From Streptococcus devriesei DSM 19639 (GTDB lineage Bacteria; Bacillota; Bacilli; Lactobacillales; Streptococcaceae): 48,506 nt of DNA. Position 1 is the stretch's first letter; each line of letters opens with the position of its first letter. The DNA lies in NCBI RefSeq assembly GCF_000423725.1, contig NZ_AUIN01000004.1, forward strand, positions 1 to 48,506, written 5' to 3'. Under the pieces are notes generated by a model. The model did no database searches, was not told the DNA's origin, and saw only the letters and a list, made by a program, of their open reading frames with translations. Below, in pieces: positions 17,794-27,250 of the stretch. The position numbers and the translations under genes are program-made.

Positions 17794-17835
17794 AAAAGAG
17801 AGGACAGCGCATAGGTGCTTTCCTCTCTTGTTTTA
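17794..17835. terminator. Bidirectional terminator, brpA / small membrane protein
   Basis: AAGAGAGGA pairs with TCCTCTCTT, flanked by AAAA and TTTT runs, between convergent units. Confidence 0.75.
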
Positions 17836-17849
17836 TGTTATGAACGTGT

Positions 17850-18143
17850 TTAATCTTTGGATTCGTACTTTTGAGCTGTTTTTTTAATTTCTGCTAAATG
17901 AGACTGGCTTTCTTCCTGAAAAACCCGGAATTTGTAAGCTAAGTCCTGACTAATGGCAGCCAGATTTTCCTTTTGCTGGCTGATTGTGAGCAAATTGTCT
18001 TTGATATTGTCAAGGTCAGCCTTCGCCTGATCAAAATGCTGTTTGGATTCTGTCAGCGAATTTTTGAGAGAATCACGTTTTTGATAAAGCCGATAAAGGC
18101 CGGCTCCAAGAATACTTGAGATGATGAAGGTTTTTGTTTTCAT
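17850..18143 (-). CDS. Small membrane-anchored coiled-coil protein
   Basis: The 97-residue protein starts with a short hydrophobic segment (TFIISSILGAGLYRLY) and continues as a charged heptad-like helix to the end (HFDQAKADLDNIKDNLL, then SQQKENLAAISQDLAYK). This is YtxH-like in layout. Its ATG overlaps the stop of the HIT gene (ATGA), so the two are coupled. A homologue sits at the same place in S. mutans. Function unknown. Confidence 0.75.
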   Translation of the reverse strand: MKTKTFIISSILGAGLYRLYQKRDSLKNSLTESKQHFDQAKADLDNIKDNLLTISQQKENLAAISQDLAYKFRVFQEESQSHLAEIKKTAQKYESKD

Positions 18144-18559
18144 GCCTCAATCTCCTTATGAATTTTCTCTGCTAACTGGGCAAGAGCCGGAAAGTCAGGT
18201 TCGTGCTCGACAAAGTGGATGGCAAATTCGTCTGAGTCAGCAAAACGAGGGACCAAGTGTACATGAGCATGGAAAACAGTTTGTCCGGCTGCTTCTTCAT
18301 TGTTATTAACGATATTCAGCCCATCGGCCTTAGTCGCTTTTTTCAGAGCACGGGCAATTTTTGGAATCTTAGCAAACAGTTTGGCTGCACTCTTTTCATC
18401 CATAGCAAGAGCATTACGCACATGCTCTTTGGGAACAACCAGCGTATGGCCTGTAGTGGCCTGAGAAATATCAAGAAAGGCTAAAACATCTTCATCCTCG
18501 TAGATTTTTGATGAAGGAATGTCGCCCGCTATAATCTTGCAAAAAATACAATTGTCCAT
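18140..18559 (-). CDS. HIT-family nucleotide hydrolase (Hint-like)
   Basis: The 139-residue protein has the HIT motif HAHVHLVP near residue 99 and the N-terminal CIFCKIIAGDIPSSKIYEDE of Hint-type proteins, whose two Cys may bind zinc. Such enzymes hydrolyse adenosine 5'-phosphoramidates. It is transcribed divergently from ecsA and coupled to the small coiled-coil gene. Confidence 0.93.
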   Translation of the reverse strand: MDNCIFCKIIAGDIPSSKIYEDEDVLAFLDISQATTGHTLVVPKEHVRNALAMDEKSAAKLFAKIPKIARALKKATKADGLNIVNNNEEAAGQTVFHAHVHLVPRFADSDEFAIHFVEHEPDFPALAQLAEKIHKEIEA

Positions 18560-18623
18560 TAAAAATCACCTTCTTAGCTTGTTTTTGTTATAATATAGTA
18601 TATCAAAGTTAGAAAGAAACGTC

Positions 18624-19349
18624 ATGTTAAAAATAGAAAATCTGACAGGCGGTTATGTCAATATCCCTGTCCTAAAAAATATTAGTTTCCAAGTAGACGA
18701 CGGCGAGTTGGTGGGTCTTATCGGGCTAAATGGGGCTGGTAAGTCAACTACTATAAATGAGATTATCGGCCTTCTGACGCCTTATGAAGGGAAGATCAGT
18801 ATTGATGGGCTGACCCTGTCTGATCAAGAAGAGGCTTATCGCAAAAAAATCGGCTTTATTCCTGAAACGCCCAGTCTTTATGAGGAGCTGACCCTGAAAG
18901 AGCACCTTGAGACGATAGCCATGGCCTACGATATTGAACAGGAAGAAGCTCTGAGCCGTGCCCAAGAGCTCTTGGAATTGTTCAGACTGGAAGATAAACT
19001 CGATTGGTTTCCCAGTCATTTTTCTAAGGGCATGAAGCAAAAAGTGATGATTATCTGTGCTTTTATTGTTGATCCCAGTCTTTTCATTGTTGATGAGCCT
19101 TTTTTAGGATTGGATCCTGTAGCTATCTCAGATTTGACAGAGCTCTTAGCGGCTGAAAAAGCAAAAGGAAAATCAATTCTTATGTCAACGCATGTTCTTG
19201 ATTCGGCAGAAAAAATGTGCGATCGTTTCGTCATTTTGCATGCCGGACAGATAAGAGCTCAAGGCAGTCTGGATGAGCTGCGGTCAGACTTCGGCAATCC
19301 CCAAGCCAGTCTTAACGACATTTATATGGCTTTGACTAAAGAGGCTTGA
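18624..19349 (+). CDS. ecsA: ABC transporter ATP-binding protein EcsA
   Basis: The 241-residue ATPase shows Walker A GLNGAGKST, signature FSKGMKQK, and Walker B LFIVDEPFLGLDP with the H-loop MSTHVL. It matches EcsA, which with EcsB forms an ABC exporter affecting protein secretion, regulated proteolysis and competence in Firmicutes. The ATG is 30 bases after a TATAAT at 18589. ecsB follows after 3 bases. Confidence 0.93.
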   Translation: MLKIENLTGGYVNIPVLKNISFQVDDGELVGLIGLNGAGKSTTINEIIGLLTPYEGKISIDGLTLSDQEEAYRKKIGFIPETPSLYEELTLKEHLETIAMAYDIEQEEALSRAQELLELFRLEDKLDWFPSHFSKGMKQKVMIICAFIVDPSLFIVDEPFLGLDPVAISDLTELLAAEKAKGKSILMSTHVLDSAEKMCDRFVILHAGQIRAQGSLDELRSDFGNPQASLNDIYMALTKEA

Positions 19350-19352
19350 TCT

Positions 19353-20387
19353 ATGAAAGCAATATTTAGCAAAAGACGGTTCGCTTTTCTCACTCAAAGC
19401 AGCAAATATCTGCGCTATGTGTTTAATGACCATTTTGTTTTAGTGCTGATTTTTCTGCTGGGTTTTCTCATGGTGCAGTATAGTCAGCTGTTAAAGCATT
19501 TTCCGGCCAATCATCTGCCTATTATCATCATTTTGTCTTTGGTGGTTGCAGCTTTACTGTTTTGGGGGAATACAGCCACTTATTTGGAAGCAGCTGATCA
19601 ATACTTTTTAATAACGAAGGAAAAAGAAGTTGTTTCTTTAATCAAACAGGCTCAAAAGCGTGCCTTCTTCTTTTGGGGAAGCCTGCAGCTTATGTTGCTT
19701 TTGATCTTAGCCCCCTTATTTTTGCGTTTGGGAATGTCTTTTGTCTCTTTCGCACTCTTTTTGCTTGTTTTTCTTGCCTTAAAATGGCTGATTATCACCA
19801 AAAAAGGGCAGACCTTTTTGCATGAGGGAAAATTAGACTGGACCAAGGCTATCAGCCAAGAAAGAAAACGCCAGCAGGCTATTTTGAAATTTTTCTCTCT
19901 GTTCACTAATGTCAAGGGCATCTCTGCCAGCGTCAAGCGCCGCCCTTATCTGGATTTTGTGACCGGATTTTTATCGCAAAAGCACAGCAATACGTGGACC
20001 CATCTCTATTTACGTGCTTTTTTAAGGAGCGGTGATTATCTGGGACTTGCTGTTCGTTTGGGAATTTTAAGTTTGCTGAGTCTTATCTTTATTGCTCAGC
20101 CTTTGACTTCAGCTGGGCTGGCAGTTCTGTTTAATTATCTGCTGCTCTTTCAGCTGCTGGCTTTGTATAAGCACTATGATTATCAGTATCTGACAGGCCT
20201 TTTTCCGCTTGCCCCAAAAACTAAAAAAGCTAGTCTCAAGCAATTTCTAAGAGCTGTCTTATATCTTTTGACAGCGGTTGAGATGTGCGTCAGCCTTTCT
20301 TGGCAGAAGGCGCTTTTTCTGGCGGCAGCGATGATTATTTTAAATGAATTTTATCTGGTTTACAAAATAAAGAAGATAATTGACTAA
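19353..20387 (+). CDS. ecsB: ABC transporter permease EcsB
   Basis: The 344-residue protein has about 6-8 membrane helices in two blocks (residues 25-135 and 225-340) separated by a basic cytoplasmic part. It follows ecsA immediately and shows the EcsB feature YLRYVFNDHFVLVL near the N-terminus. It is the membrane partner of EcsA; the substrate is unknown. Confidence 0.9.
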   Translation: MKAIFSKRRFAFLTQSSKYLRYVFNDHFVLVLIFLLGFLMVQYSQLLKHFPANHLPIIIILSLVVAALLFWGNTATYLEAADQYFLITKEKEVVSLIKQAQKRAFFFWGSLQLMLLLILAPLFLRLGMSFVSFALFLLVFLALKWLIITKKGQTFLHEGKLDWTKAISQERKRQQAILKFFSLFTNVKGISASVKRRPYLDFVTGFLSQKHSNTWTHLYLRAFLRSGDYLGLAVRLGILSLLSLIFIAQPLTSAGLAVLFNYLLLFQLLALYKHYDYQYLTGLFPLAPKTKKASLKQFLRAVLYLLTAVEMCVSLSWQKALFLAAAMIILNEFYLVYKIKKIID

Positions 20388-20445
20388 GCCGTTTAAAACA
20401 AGTAAAATAGGACTAGTGATTCGAGAAGAAAAGGAGGGGAAGAGT

Positions 20446-21228
20446 GTGATCCAATCAGATAAAGATTTAACCTTAACACCCTTAAAAGGGAAAAGCGGTC
20501 AAGCCTATATTGGCACTTATCCCAACGGTGATAAAATTTTTGTGAAAATCAACACGACACCGATTCTGGCAGCTTTAGCCAAAGAACAGATTGCACCGCA
20601 GCTTTTGTGGGCCAAGCGTCTGGGCAACGGTGATATGATGAGCGCTCAGGAATGGCTGGACGGCAGGCTCTTAACCAGAGCTGATATGAACAGCAAGCAA
20701 ATCATTCAGATTTTGCTGCAGATGCACAAATCAAAGCCCTTGGTCAATCAGCTGCTGCAATTAAACTATAAAGTCGAAGGACCTCTTGATTTATTGCTGT
20801 CTTGGGAACGCAGTGCTCCTTATCAAATTGCAGAAAATGCCTACCTGCAGTCTGTGGTTGCAGAGATGAAGCGAAATCTGCCCGATTTTAAAAAAGAGTA
20901 TGCAACGATTGTTCACGGAGATGTCAGACACAGCAATTGGGTCGTAACCACGAGCGGTCTGATTTACTTAGTGGACTGGGATTCTGTGCGCGTGACAGAC
21001 CGCATGTATGATGTGGCACATATTTTAAGCCACTATATTCCGCATACGCGCTGGGCGGAGTGGCTGACATACTATGGTTACAAGAAAAACAACAAGGTTT
21101 ACCAAAAAATTAAGTGGTATGGTCAGCTTTCTTATCTGTCGCAGATTTTAAAATATTATGAAAACCGCGATATGGAAAATGTCAATCAGGAAATCTATGA
21201 ACTGCGCAAGTTCAGGGACTCCTTTTAG
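20446..21228 (+). CDS. ccrZ: Cell-cycle regulator CcrZ (phosphotransferase fold)
   Basis: I choose GTG 20446, which follows AAGGAGGGG by 6 bases, over a TTG inside ecsB. The 260-residue protein aligns from memory with pneumococcal CcrZ (LTLTPLKGKSGQAYIGTYPN, EQIAPQLLW, QEWLDGRLLT). It has the APH/choline-kinase-like catalytic motif VHGDVRHSNW and the metal Asp in YLVDWDSVR. CcrZ is recruited to the division site by FtsZ and couples division to DNA replication initiation through DnaA; nucleoside kinase activity has been reported. It stands between ecsB and trmB, as in other streptococci. Confidence 0.9.
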   Translation: MIQSDKDLTLTPLKGKSGQAYIGTYPNGDKIFVKINTTPILAALAKEQIAPQLLWAKRLGNGDMMSAQEWLDGRLLTRADMNSKQIIQILLQMHKSKPLVNQLLQLNYKVEGPLDLLLSWERSAPYQIAENAYLQSVVAEMKRNLPDFKKEYATIVHGDVRHSNWVVTTSGLIYLVDWDSVRVTDRMYDVAHILSHYIPHTRWAEWLTYYGYKKNNKVYQKIKWYGQLSYLSQILKYYENRDMENVNQEIYELRKFRDSF

Positions 21229-21237
21229 AAAGAAAGC

Positions 21238-21873
21238 ATGAGAGTCAGAAAACGAAAAGGTGCAAAGGAGCATCTGGAGAATAATCCTCAGTATGTTATT
21301 TTAAAGCCGGAAGAAGCAAAAGGAAACTGGCAGGCTGTCTTTGGCAACAGCAATCCCATTCACATTGAGATAGGAAGCGGCAAGGGCCGCTTTATTACAG
21401 GGATGGCTGCGCAAAATCCCCAGATTAATTATATTGGGATCGATCTTCAGGTCTCTGTCCTCAGCCACGCTTTGGACAAGGTATTGGAAAATCAGCTTCC
21501 CAATGTTCGGCTGCTTTTAGCCAACGGTTCCAGTCTAAGCAATTATTTTGCGGATCATGAGGTTGGTTTGATTTATTTAAACTTTAGTGATCCTTGGCCT
21601 AAAAAACGTCATGAGAAGCGGCGCCTGACCTATAAAAACTTTTTAGAGGTCTATCAAAAGATTCTGCCGGAAAAAGGTGAAGTCCATTTTAAGACAGATA
21701 ATCGCCAACTTTTCGAATATAGCTTGGCAAGTTTCTCACAATATGGTATGATTTTAGAGCAGGTATGGTTAGATTTACATGCCAGTGATTATGAAAATAA
21801 TGTGCTGACTGAGTATGAGGAGAAATTTTCTCAGAAAGGTCAGCCCATCTATCGTGTTGAGGCGAGATTTTAG
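21238..21873 (+). CDS. trmB: tRNA (guanine-N7-)-methyltransferase TrmB
   Basis: The 211-residue Rossmann-fold methyltransferase has the SAM motif [16 protein letters not shown], the GIDLQ acidic-loop segment, and the TrmB hallmark [19 protein letters not shown]. It makes m7G46 in the tRNA variable loop. It starts 9 bases after ccrZ, probably in one transcript with it, and ends 14 bases before tRNA-Ser. Confidence 0.96.
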   Translation: MRVRKRKGAKEHLENNPQYVILKPEEAKGNWQAVFGNSNPIHIEIGSGKGRFITGMAAQNPQINYIGIDLQVSVLSHALDKVLENQLPNVRLLLANGSSLSNYFADHEVGLIYLNFSDPWPKKRHEKRRLTYKNFLEVYQKILPEKGEVHFKTDNRQLFEYSLASFSQYGMILEQVWLDLHASDYENNVLTEYEEKFSQKGQPIYRVEARF

Positions 21874-21886
21874 TCTCGCTCTTTAC

Positions 21887-21972
21887 GGAGAGGTCGCATA
21901 GTGGCCGAGTGCGCACGCTTGGAAAGCGTGTAGTCCTTAACGGGGCTCGGGGGTTCGAATCCCCTCCTCTCC
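21887..21972 (+). tRNA. tRNA-Ser (anticodon GGA)
   Basis: A class II tRNA can be folded: acceptor GGAGAGG / CCTCTCC, anticodon stem CACGC / GCGTG with loop TTGGAAA, a long variable arm typical of Ser, and a T arm GGGGG-TTCGAAT-CCCCT. The anticodon GGA reads UCC/UCU. CCA is not encoded. The discriminator position (21973) reads T, where bacterial tRNA-Ser usually has G. Confidence 0.92.
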
Positions 21973-22069
21973 TTTCGAGATTCAGGATAATTATCTATTG
22001 GAAACATTTAGAGGTTTCAGATATTGAAGGCTAAAAAGTGGATGGACTGGTAAAAATACCGCATTAAAC

Positions 22070-22143
22070 TTGCATTATCCTCAATTTATGCTATAATAGT
22101 AGGAAATAATACAGAAAGGAGCGAAGTTGTGACTTCGCTCCTT
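22070..22143 (+). promoter_or_regulatory. Promoter and 5' hairpin leader of the rimP-nusA-infB operon
   Basis: TTGCAT (22070-22075), 16 bases, TATAAT (22092-22097). About 12 bases after the expected start, AAGGAGCGAAGT (22116-22127) and ACTTCGCTCCTT (22132-22143) form a perfect 12-bp stem with a TGTG loop. No T-run follows, so it is not a normal terminator. The left arm contains an SD-like AAGGAG. It may protect the 5' end, be an RNase III target or bind an operon product; all of these are inference. Confidence 0.65.
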
Positions 22144-22145
22144 GT

Positions 22146-22637
22146 GTGTGTAAGGAGGGAAATGCAATCGCAACGATTATTGATATAGTAAGGCAGACAG
22201 TGGCACCCGCTGTTGCTGAGCCCTTTGAGCTGGTGGATATTGTTTATGAAAAAATGGGCGGTGACTATGTTCTCAGTATTTTGGTAGATAAACCAGGAGG
22301 GATTACCGTCGAAGATACGGCAGAGCTGACAGATATTATCAGCCCGCTGCTCGATACAATTCAGCCGGATCCTTTTCCGGATCAGTACATGCTGGAGGTA
22401 TCCAGTCCCGGCCTTGAACGTCCGCTAAAAACTGCTGAAAGTCTGGCTAATGCTGTCGGCCAATATGTCAATGTCAGCCTTTATCAGGCTATTGACAAGA
22501 CAAAGGTTTTTGAAGGTGATTTGCTTGCTTTTGATGGTGAAACACTGACAATCGCCTATATGGATAAAACACGTCAAAAAACGGTTGCTATTCCCTATAA
22601 GATGGTTGCCAAAGCCCGTCTTGCTGTAAAATTTTAG
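22146..22637 (+). CDS. rimP: Ribosome maturation factor RimP
   Basis: The protein has the RimP N-terminal domain ([37 protein letters not shown]) and the conserved [20 protein letters not shown], then the SH3-like C-terminal domain. It binds the 30S subunit during assembly. The start is a problem: the only standard in-frame codon is GTG 22146, which lies on top of the SD (AAGGAGGG, 22152-22159). The codon at ideal spacing from that SD is ATC 22167, exactly where homologues have their Met before ATIIDIV. The gene opens the operon rimP-nusA-ylxR-ylxQ-infB. Confidence 0.93.
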   Translation: MCKEGNAIATIIDIVRQTVAPAVAEPFELVDIVYEKMGGDYVLSILVDKPGGITVEDTAELTDIISPLLDTIQPDPFPDQYMLEVSSPGLERPLKTAESLANAVGQYVNVSLYQAIDKTKVFEGDLLAFDGETLTIAYMDKTRQKTVAIPYKMVAKARLAVKF

Positions 22638-22645
22638 AAAGGAAG

Positions 22646-22664
22646 ATCCTTGTTGGGCAAGGAT
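22646..22664 (+). promoter_or_regulatory. Hairpin covering the nusA ribosome binding site
   Basis: ATCCTTG (22646-22652) pairs perfectly with CAAGGAT (22658-22664). The right arm contains the AAGGA that is the SD for ATG 22672, 8 bases downstream. Folding would limit nusA initiation. Confidence 0.5.
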
Positions 22665-22671
22665 GGAAACT

Positions 22672-23874
22672 ATGAGCAAAGAAATGCTAGATGCCTTCCG
22701 TATTTTGGAAGAAGAAAAACACATTAACAAAGATGATATTATTGATGCGGTTAAAGAATCACTAAAGTCAGCCTACAAACGGCGCTATGGTCAGTCTGAG
22801 AGTGCTGAAATTGAATTTAATGAAAAGACAGGGGACTTTAAGGTCTATACAGTCCGTGAGGTGGTTGAGGAAGTCTTTGACAGCCGCCTTGAAATCAGTT
22901 TAAAAGATGCTCTTGCCATCAGCACGGCTTATGAACTCGGAGATAAGATTCGCTTTGAAGAAAGTCCCAAAGAATTCGGCCGTGTGGCTGCTCAGTCTGC
23001 TAAACAGACTATCATGGAAAAGATGCGCCGCCAAATGCGTGAAGTAACTTTCAATGAATACAAGGAGCATGAGAGAGAAATCATGACAGGCACGGTAGAG
23101 CGTTTTGATGATCGCTTTATCTATGTTAACTTAGGAACTATTGAAGCGCAGCTGTCCCGCCAGGATCAAATTCCCGGAGAGACCTTTGCTTCGCACGACC
23201 GTATTGAAGTTTATGTTTATAAGGTCGAAAACAATCCTAAGGGGGTCAATGTTTTTGTCAGCCGCAGCCATCCGGAATTTATCAAGCGTATTATGGAACA
23301 GGAAATTCCGGAAGTCTTTGACGGAACGGTTGAAATCATGAGCGTGGCACGTGAAGCCGGTGATCGGACTAAGGTCGCTGTGCGCAGCCACAATCCTAAT
23401 GTTGATGCTATCGGAACAATCGTCGGCCGCAAGGGTGCCAACATTAAAAAAGTGACCAGCAAATTTCATCCCAAGCGCCTGGATCAAAGAACCGGACTTT
23501 GGGTGCCTGTTGAAGAAAACATTGATGTTATTGAATGGGTTGATGATCCGGCTGAATTTATTTACAATGCGATTGCACCTGCTGAGGTCGATCAGGTTCT
23601 CTTTGATGAAGAAGATGAAAAGCATGCGACAGTTGTTGTTCCGGATAATAAGCTGTCTCTTGCAATCGGCCGCCGCGGGCAGAATGTCCGCTTGGCAGCT
23701 CATCTGACAGGCTACCGCATTGATATTAAATCGGCCAGTGAATTTGAAGAAATGGAAGTTGAATGGGCACAGGAAGATGAGGCGGCATACGAGCCGTCTG
23801 ATCAGGAAGCAGCTTCTGCAGAAACTGCTGAGACTGATTTTACTCAGGAACTTGTGTCAGACGACATTGAGTAG
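22672..23874 (+). CDS. nusA: Transcription factor NusA
   Basis: From ATG 22672 the product is 400 residues: N-terminal RNA-polymerase-binding domain (MSKEMLDAFRILEEEKHI), S1 domain (TGTVERFDDRFIYVNLG), KH1 (GTIVGRKGANIKKVTSKF) and KH2 (LSLAIGRRGQNVRLAAHLTG), then an acidic tail. It lacks the C-terminal AR repeats of E. coli NusA, as in other Firmicutes. It modulates pausing, termination and antitermination. Second gene of the rimP operon. An alternative ATG at 22663 is possible but less well spaced from an SD. Confidence 0.96.
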   Translation: MSKEMLDAFRILEEEKHINKDDIIDAVKESLKSAYKRRYGQSESAEIEFNEKTGDFKVYTVREVVEEVFDSRLEISLKDALAISTAYELGDKIRFEESPKEFGRVAAQSAKQTIMEKMRRQMREVTFNEYKEHEREIMTGTVERFDDRFIYVNLGTIEAQLSRQDQIPGETFASHDRIEVYVYKVENNPKGVNVFVSRSHPEFIKRIMEQEIPEVFDGTVEIMSVAREAGDRTKVAVRSHNPNVDAIGTIVGRKGANIKKVTSKFHPKRLDQRTGLWVPVEENIDVIEWVDDPAEFIYNAIAPAEVDQVLFDEEDEKHATVVVPDNKLSLAIGRRGQNVRLAAHLTGYRIDIKSASEFEEMEVEWAQEDEAAYEPSDQEAASAETAETDFTQELVSDDIE

Positions 23875-23891
23875 AAAGTCGGAGGTGTTTG

Positions 23892-24188
23892 ATGGCAAAA
23901 ACAAGAAAGATACCGTTAAGAAAGTCTCTTGTTTCGGGTGAAATCATTGATAAGCGTGATTTGCTCCGCATTGTCAAAACCAAGGAAGGCCAAATTTCTA
24001 TTGACCCTACCGGCAAGAAAAACGGCCGGGGCGCCTACATCAAGATTGACAACGAAGAAGCTTTGAAAGCTAAGGAAAGAAGAGTTTTTAACCGCAGCTT
24101 TTCCATGGAAGTTCCTGAGAGCTTCTATGACGAATTGATCGCTTTCGTTGATCACAAGGTGAAAAGAAGAGAGTTAGGTCTTGAATAA
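23892..24188 (+). CDS. rnpM: YlxR/RnpM family RNA-binding protein
   Basis: ATG 23892 follows GGAGG. The 98-residue protein has the DUF448 features RKSLVSGEIIDKRDLLRIV and the GRGAYI motif, preceding a basic helix. YlxR binds RNA and in B. subtilis has been reported to modulate RNase P (RnpM). The first part carries VSGEI instead of the usual CxxC-like CVV. The gene lies between nusA and ylxQ. Confidence 0.92.
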   Translation: MAKTRKIPLRKSLVSGEIIDKRDLLRIVKTKEGQISIDPTGKKNGRGAYIKIDNEEALKAKERRVFNRSFSMEVPESFYDELIAFVDHKVKRRELGLE

Positions 24189-24483
24189 TTTAGAAAAACT
24201 GTCACATTTATTGGGTCTGGCTCAGCGGGCAGGGCGTCTTATTTCCGGTGAAGAACAGGTTATTAAAGCCATTCAGACGGGGAAAGCTCAGCTTGTCTTT
24301 CTGGCTAATGATGCCGGGACCAATCTAACCAAACAAGTGACTGATAAAAGCAACTATTATGATATAGAAGTCTCCACAGTGTTTTCAACACTGGAATTAA
24401 GTGCTGCTGTCGGCAGGAAGAGAAAAGTACTTGCCGTCACAGATACTGGATTTTCAAAGAAAATGAGGACTCTTATGGACTAG
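24181..24483 (+). CDS. ylxQ: L7Ae-family ribosomal/K-turn-binding protein YlxQ
   Basis: The 100-residue protein starts with TTG 24181 inside the end of ylxR. It has the L7Ae/L30e pattern [20 protein letters not shown] and [18 protein letters not shown]. Members bind kink-turn RNA. Its place just before infB is conserved in Firmicutes. Confidence 0.92.
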   Translation: MNNLEKLSHLLGLAQRAGRLISGEEQVIKAIQTGKAQLVFLANDAGTNLTKQVTDKSNYYDIEVSTVFSTLELSAAVGRKRKVLAVTDTGFSKKMRTLMD

Positions 24484-24502
24484 AAGAATAGGAGGACAAG
24501 AT

Positions 24503-27250
24503 TTGTCTAAGAAAAGATTATACGAAATTGCCAAGGAAATTGGCAAAGGAAGTAAAGAAGTTGTCGAAAAGGCAAAATCGTTGGGCCTAGAAGTAAAAAG
24601 CCACGCTTCGAGCGTGGATGAGCAGGATGCTAAACGCATTGCAGAAAGTTTTACAGCACCGCAAAAGCCAAAAGCTGCAGAAGCTCCAAAAGAAGCGGAA
24701 AAACCGCAGGATAAGCAACCGGCTGCAGATGTTAAAACAGAAGCTAAGCCGGCCCGCCCAAGACCGCAAAACCGGAATTTCAAGGCAGAACGTGAGGCGC
24801 GTGCTAAGGCAGAGGCAGAACGCCGTGCCAGCGGCAATCGCAATGAAGGGCGAAATGGCCGCGGGAATGACCGACGAAATGACAATCGTCATCAAAACCG
24901 TCAGGATAATCGCCGAGGTGACAGCCGCAACCGCGGCCGTCAAAATGACAATCGCCGCGATAACCGCAATCAAGCTGCTAATCGCCAGGCTGCTTCAAGA
25001 GGAAATCAGACAGAAGCGCGTGTGGACTTTAAGGCGCGGGCAGCTGCTTTAAAAGCAGAGCAGAATGCTGAATATTCCCGTCAAAGTGAAGTGCGTTTCC
25101 ATGAAGCGCAGGAAGCTAAGCGTCGTCAAGCGGCAGAGGCTCAGGAAAAGGCCAGAAAGGCTAAAGAGGAAGAGCTGAGCACTGCAGCAGCGCTTGCTCA
25201 GGCGGCACCTGCGGTACCGCTGCAAAGTCAGCCGGCAGCACCGGCTCCAAGTCCGGCTGCAGCAGATAAGCGTCGGAAAAAACAGGTTCGTTCGGATAAA
25301 TCACGTGATTTTGCACGTGAGAATGAGGATGGACCAAAACAAAACAAAAATAAGAAAAATCGGAATAAGCAAAACCAAGTGAGAAACCAAAGAAATAGTA
25401 ATTGGAATAAGAAAAACAAAAAAGGCAGAAATAATCGCAATCATGACAGCAGTCCAAAACCTGTGACTGAGCGCAAGTTCCATGAATTACCTAAGGAATT
25501 TGAATATACAGAAGGTATGACGGTTGCTGAGATTGCAAAACGTATCAAGCGTGAGCCTGCAGAAATTGTTAAGAAACTCTTCATGATGGGCGTTATGGCG
25601 ACGCAGAACCAATCTTTGGACGGAGATACTATTGAACTTTTGATGGTGGATTATGGTATTGAAGCGCATAAGAAAGTTGAGGTTGATGCAGCCGATATTG
25701 AGCGCTTCTTTGTTGAAGATGATTATCTCAATCCGGAAAATATGGTTGAGCGTGCGCCCGTCGTGACGATTATGGGACACGTTGACCATGGTAAAACAAC
25801 GCTCCTTGATACGCTTCGCAATTCACGTGTTGCTACAGGTGAAGCGGGCGGTATCACTCAGCATATCGGAGCCTATCAGATTGAAGAAGCCGGCAAGAAA
25901 ATTACTTTCTTAGATACACCGGGACACGCTGCCTTTACCAGCATGCGTGCCCGCGGAGCCTCTGTCACCGACATCACTATTTTGATTGTTGCGGCTGATG
26001 ATGGGGTTATGCCTCAGACCATAGAAGCGATTAACCACTCAAAGGCAGCCAATGTACCGATTATTGTTGCGATTAACAAGATTGATAAGCCCGGAGCTAA
26101 CCCAGAGCGTGTCATTGGAGAATTGGCAGAGCATGGCGTTATCTCAACCGCTTGGGGCGGTGACTCTGAATTTGTCGAAATCTCAGCAAAATTCGGCCAA
26201 AACATCGAAGAACTGCTGGAAACTGTTCTCCTTGTTGCGGAAATCCAAGAGCTCAAGGCAGACCCAACAGTTCGTGCGATCGGTACTGTCATTGAAGCCC
26301 GTCTGGATAAAGGTAAGGGAGCAGTGGCTACGCTTTTAGTTCAGCAGGGAACACTGCATGTTCAAGACCCTATCGTTGCCGGGAACACTTTCGGCCGTGT
26401 CCGTGCTATGACTAATGATCTGGGCCGCCGTGTTAAAACTGCTTTGCCATCAACACCGGTATCAATTACTGGTTTGAATGAAGCGCCTATGGCGGGAGAC
26501 CATTTTGCGGTTTATGAAGATGAAAAAGCTGCTCGTGCCGCCGGTGAAGAACGTGCTAAGCGTGCGCTGATGAAACAGCGTCAGTTGACTCACCGCGTCA
26601 GCCTTGACAATCTCTTTGATACCCTTAAGGCCGGTGAAGTGAAATCGGTTAATGTTATCATCAAGGCAGATGTTCAAGGTTCGGTTGAAGCCCTAGCATC
26701 ATCTCTTCTTAAGATTGATGTTGAAGGTGTCAAGGTAAATGTTGTCCATTCAGCCGTTGGTGCTATCAATGAATCAGATGTGACCTTGGCTGAGGCTTCT
26801 AACGCTGTCATTATCGGCTTCAATGTCCGTCCGACACCGCAGGCTCGCCAGCAAGCAGAAGCTGATGATGTTGAAATCCGTCTGCATTCAATCATTTATA
26901 AGGTCATTGAAGAAGTGGAAGATGCCATGAAAGGTATGCTGGATCCGGAATTTGAAGAAAAAATTATCGGTGAAGCTCTTATCCGTGAAACCTTCAAGGT
27001 TTCTAAAGTTGGCACAATCGGCGGCTTTATGGTAACCAGCGGCAAAGTGACGCGTGATTCCAGCGTTCGCGTTATCCGTGATGGTGTCGTTGTTTTTGAT
27101 GGTAAACTGGGCAGCCTTAAACATTACAAAGATGATGTCAAAGAAATTTCTAACGGTCAAGAAGGCGGACTGATGATTGAAAACTACAATGACATTCAAG
27201 TTGATGATGCCATTGAAGCTTATGTCATGGAAGAAATCAAGCGCAAATAA
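24503..27250 (+). CDS. infB: Translation initiation factor IF-2
   Basis: The start is TTG 24503, 7 bases after GGAGG. The 915-residue GTPase has an N-terminal IF2N domain ([22 protein letters not shown]), a long charged, low-complexity region rich in Arg, Asn and Asp (about 80-315), a second IF2N domain ([20 protein letters not shown]), then the G domain with G1 [10 protein letters not shown]3 DTPGHAAF and G4 NKID, and the C-terminal fMet-tRNA-binding domains. It brings fMet-tRNA to the 30S subunit. The N-terminal tract is rich in repeats at DNA level, which is usual for this gene. Confidence 0.97.
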   Translation: MSKKRLYEIAKEIGKGSKEVVEKAKSLGLEVKSHASSVDEQDAKRIAESFTAPQKPKAAEAPKEAEKPQDKQPAADVKTEAKPARPRPQNRNFKAEREARAKAEAERRASGNRNEGRNGRGNDRRNDNRHQNRQDNRRGDSRNRGRQNDNRRDNRNQAANRQAASRGNQTEARVDFKARAAALKAEQNAEYSRQSEVRFHEAQEAKRRQAAEAQEKARKAKEEELSTAAALAQAAPAVPLQSQPAAPAPSPAAADKRRKKQVRSDKSRDFARENEDGPKQNKNKKNRNKQNQVRNQRNSNWNKKNKKGRNNRNHDSSPKPVTERKFHELPKEFEYTEGMTVAEIAKRIKREPAEIVKKLFMMGVMATQNQSLDGDTIELLMVDYGIEAHKKVEVDAADIERFFVEDDYLNPENMVERAPVVTIMGHVDHGKTTLLDTLRNSRVATGEAGGITQHIGAYQIEEAGKKITFLDTPGHAAFTSMRARGASVTDITILIVAADDGVMPQTIEAINHSKAANVPIIVAINKIDKPGANPERVIGELAEHGVISTAWGGDSEFVEISAKFGQNIEELLETVLLVAEIQELKADPTVRAIGTVIEARLDKGKGAVATLLVQQGTLHVQDPIVAGNTFGRVRAMTNDLGRRVKTALPSTPVSITGLNEAPMAGDHFAVYEDEKAARAAGEERAKRALMKQRQLTHRVSLDNLFDTLKAGEVKSVNVIIKADVQGSVEALASSLLKIDVEGVKVNVVHSAVGAINESDVTLAEASNAVIIGFNVRPTPQARQQAEADDVEIRLHSIIYKVIEEVEDAMKGMLDPEFEEKIIGEALIRETFKVSKVGTIGGFMVTSGKVTRDSSVRVIRDGVVVFDGKLGSLKHYKDDVKEISNGQEGGLMIENYNDIQVDDAIEAYVMEEIKRK

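Noticed and set aside
24601..24617. Hairpin CCACGC-TTCGA-GCGTGG inside infB
   Set aside because: It lies in well-conserved coding sequence and can arise from codon choice; no link to regulation is visible.
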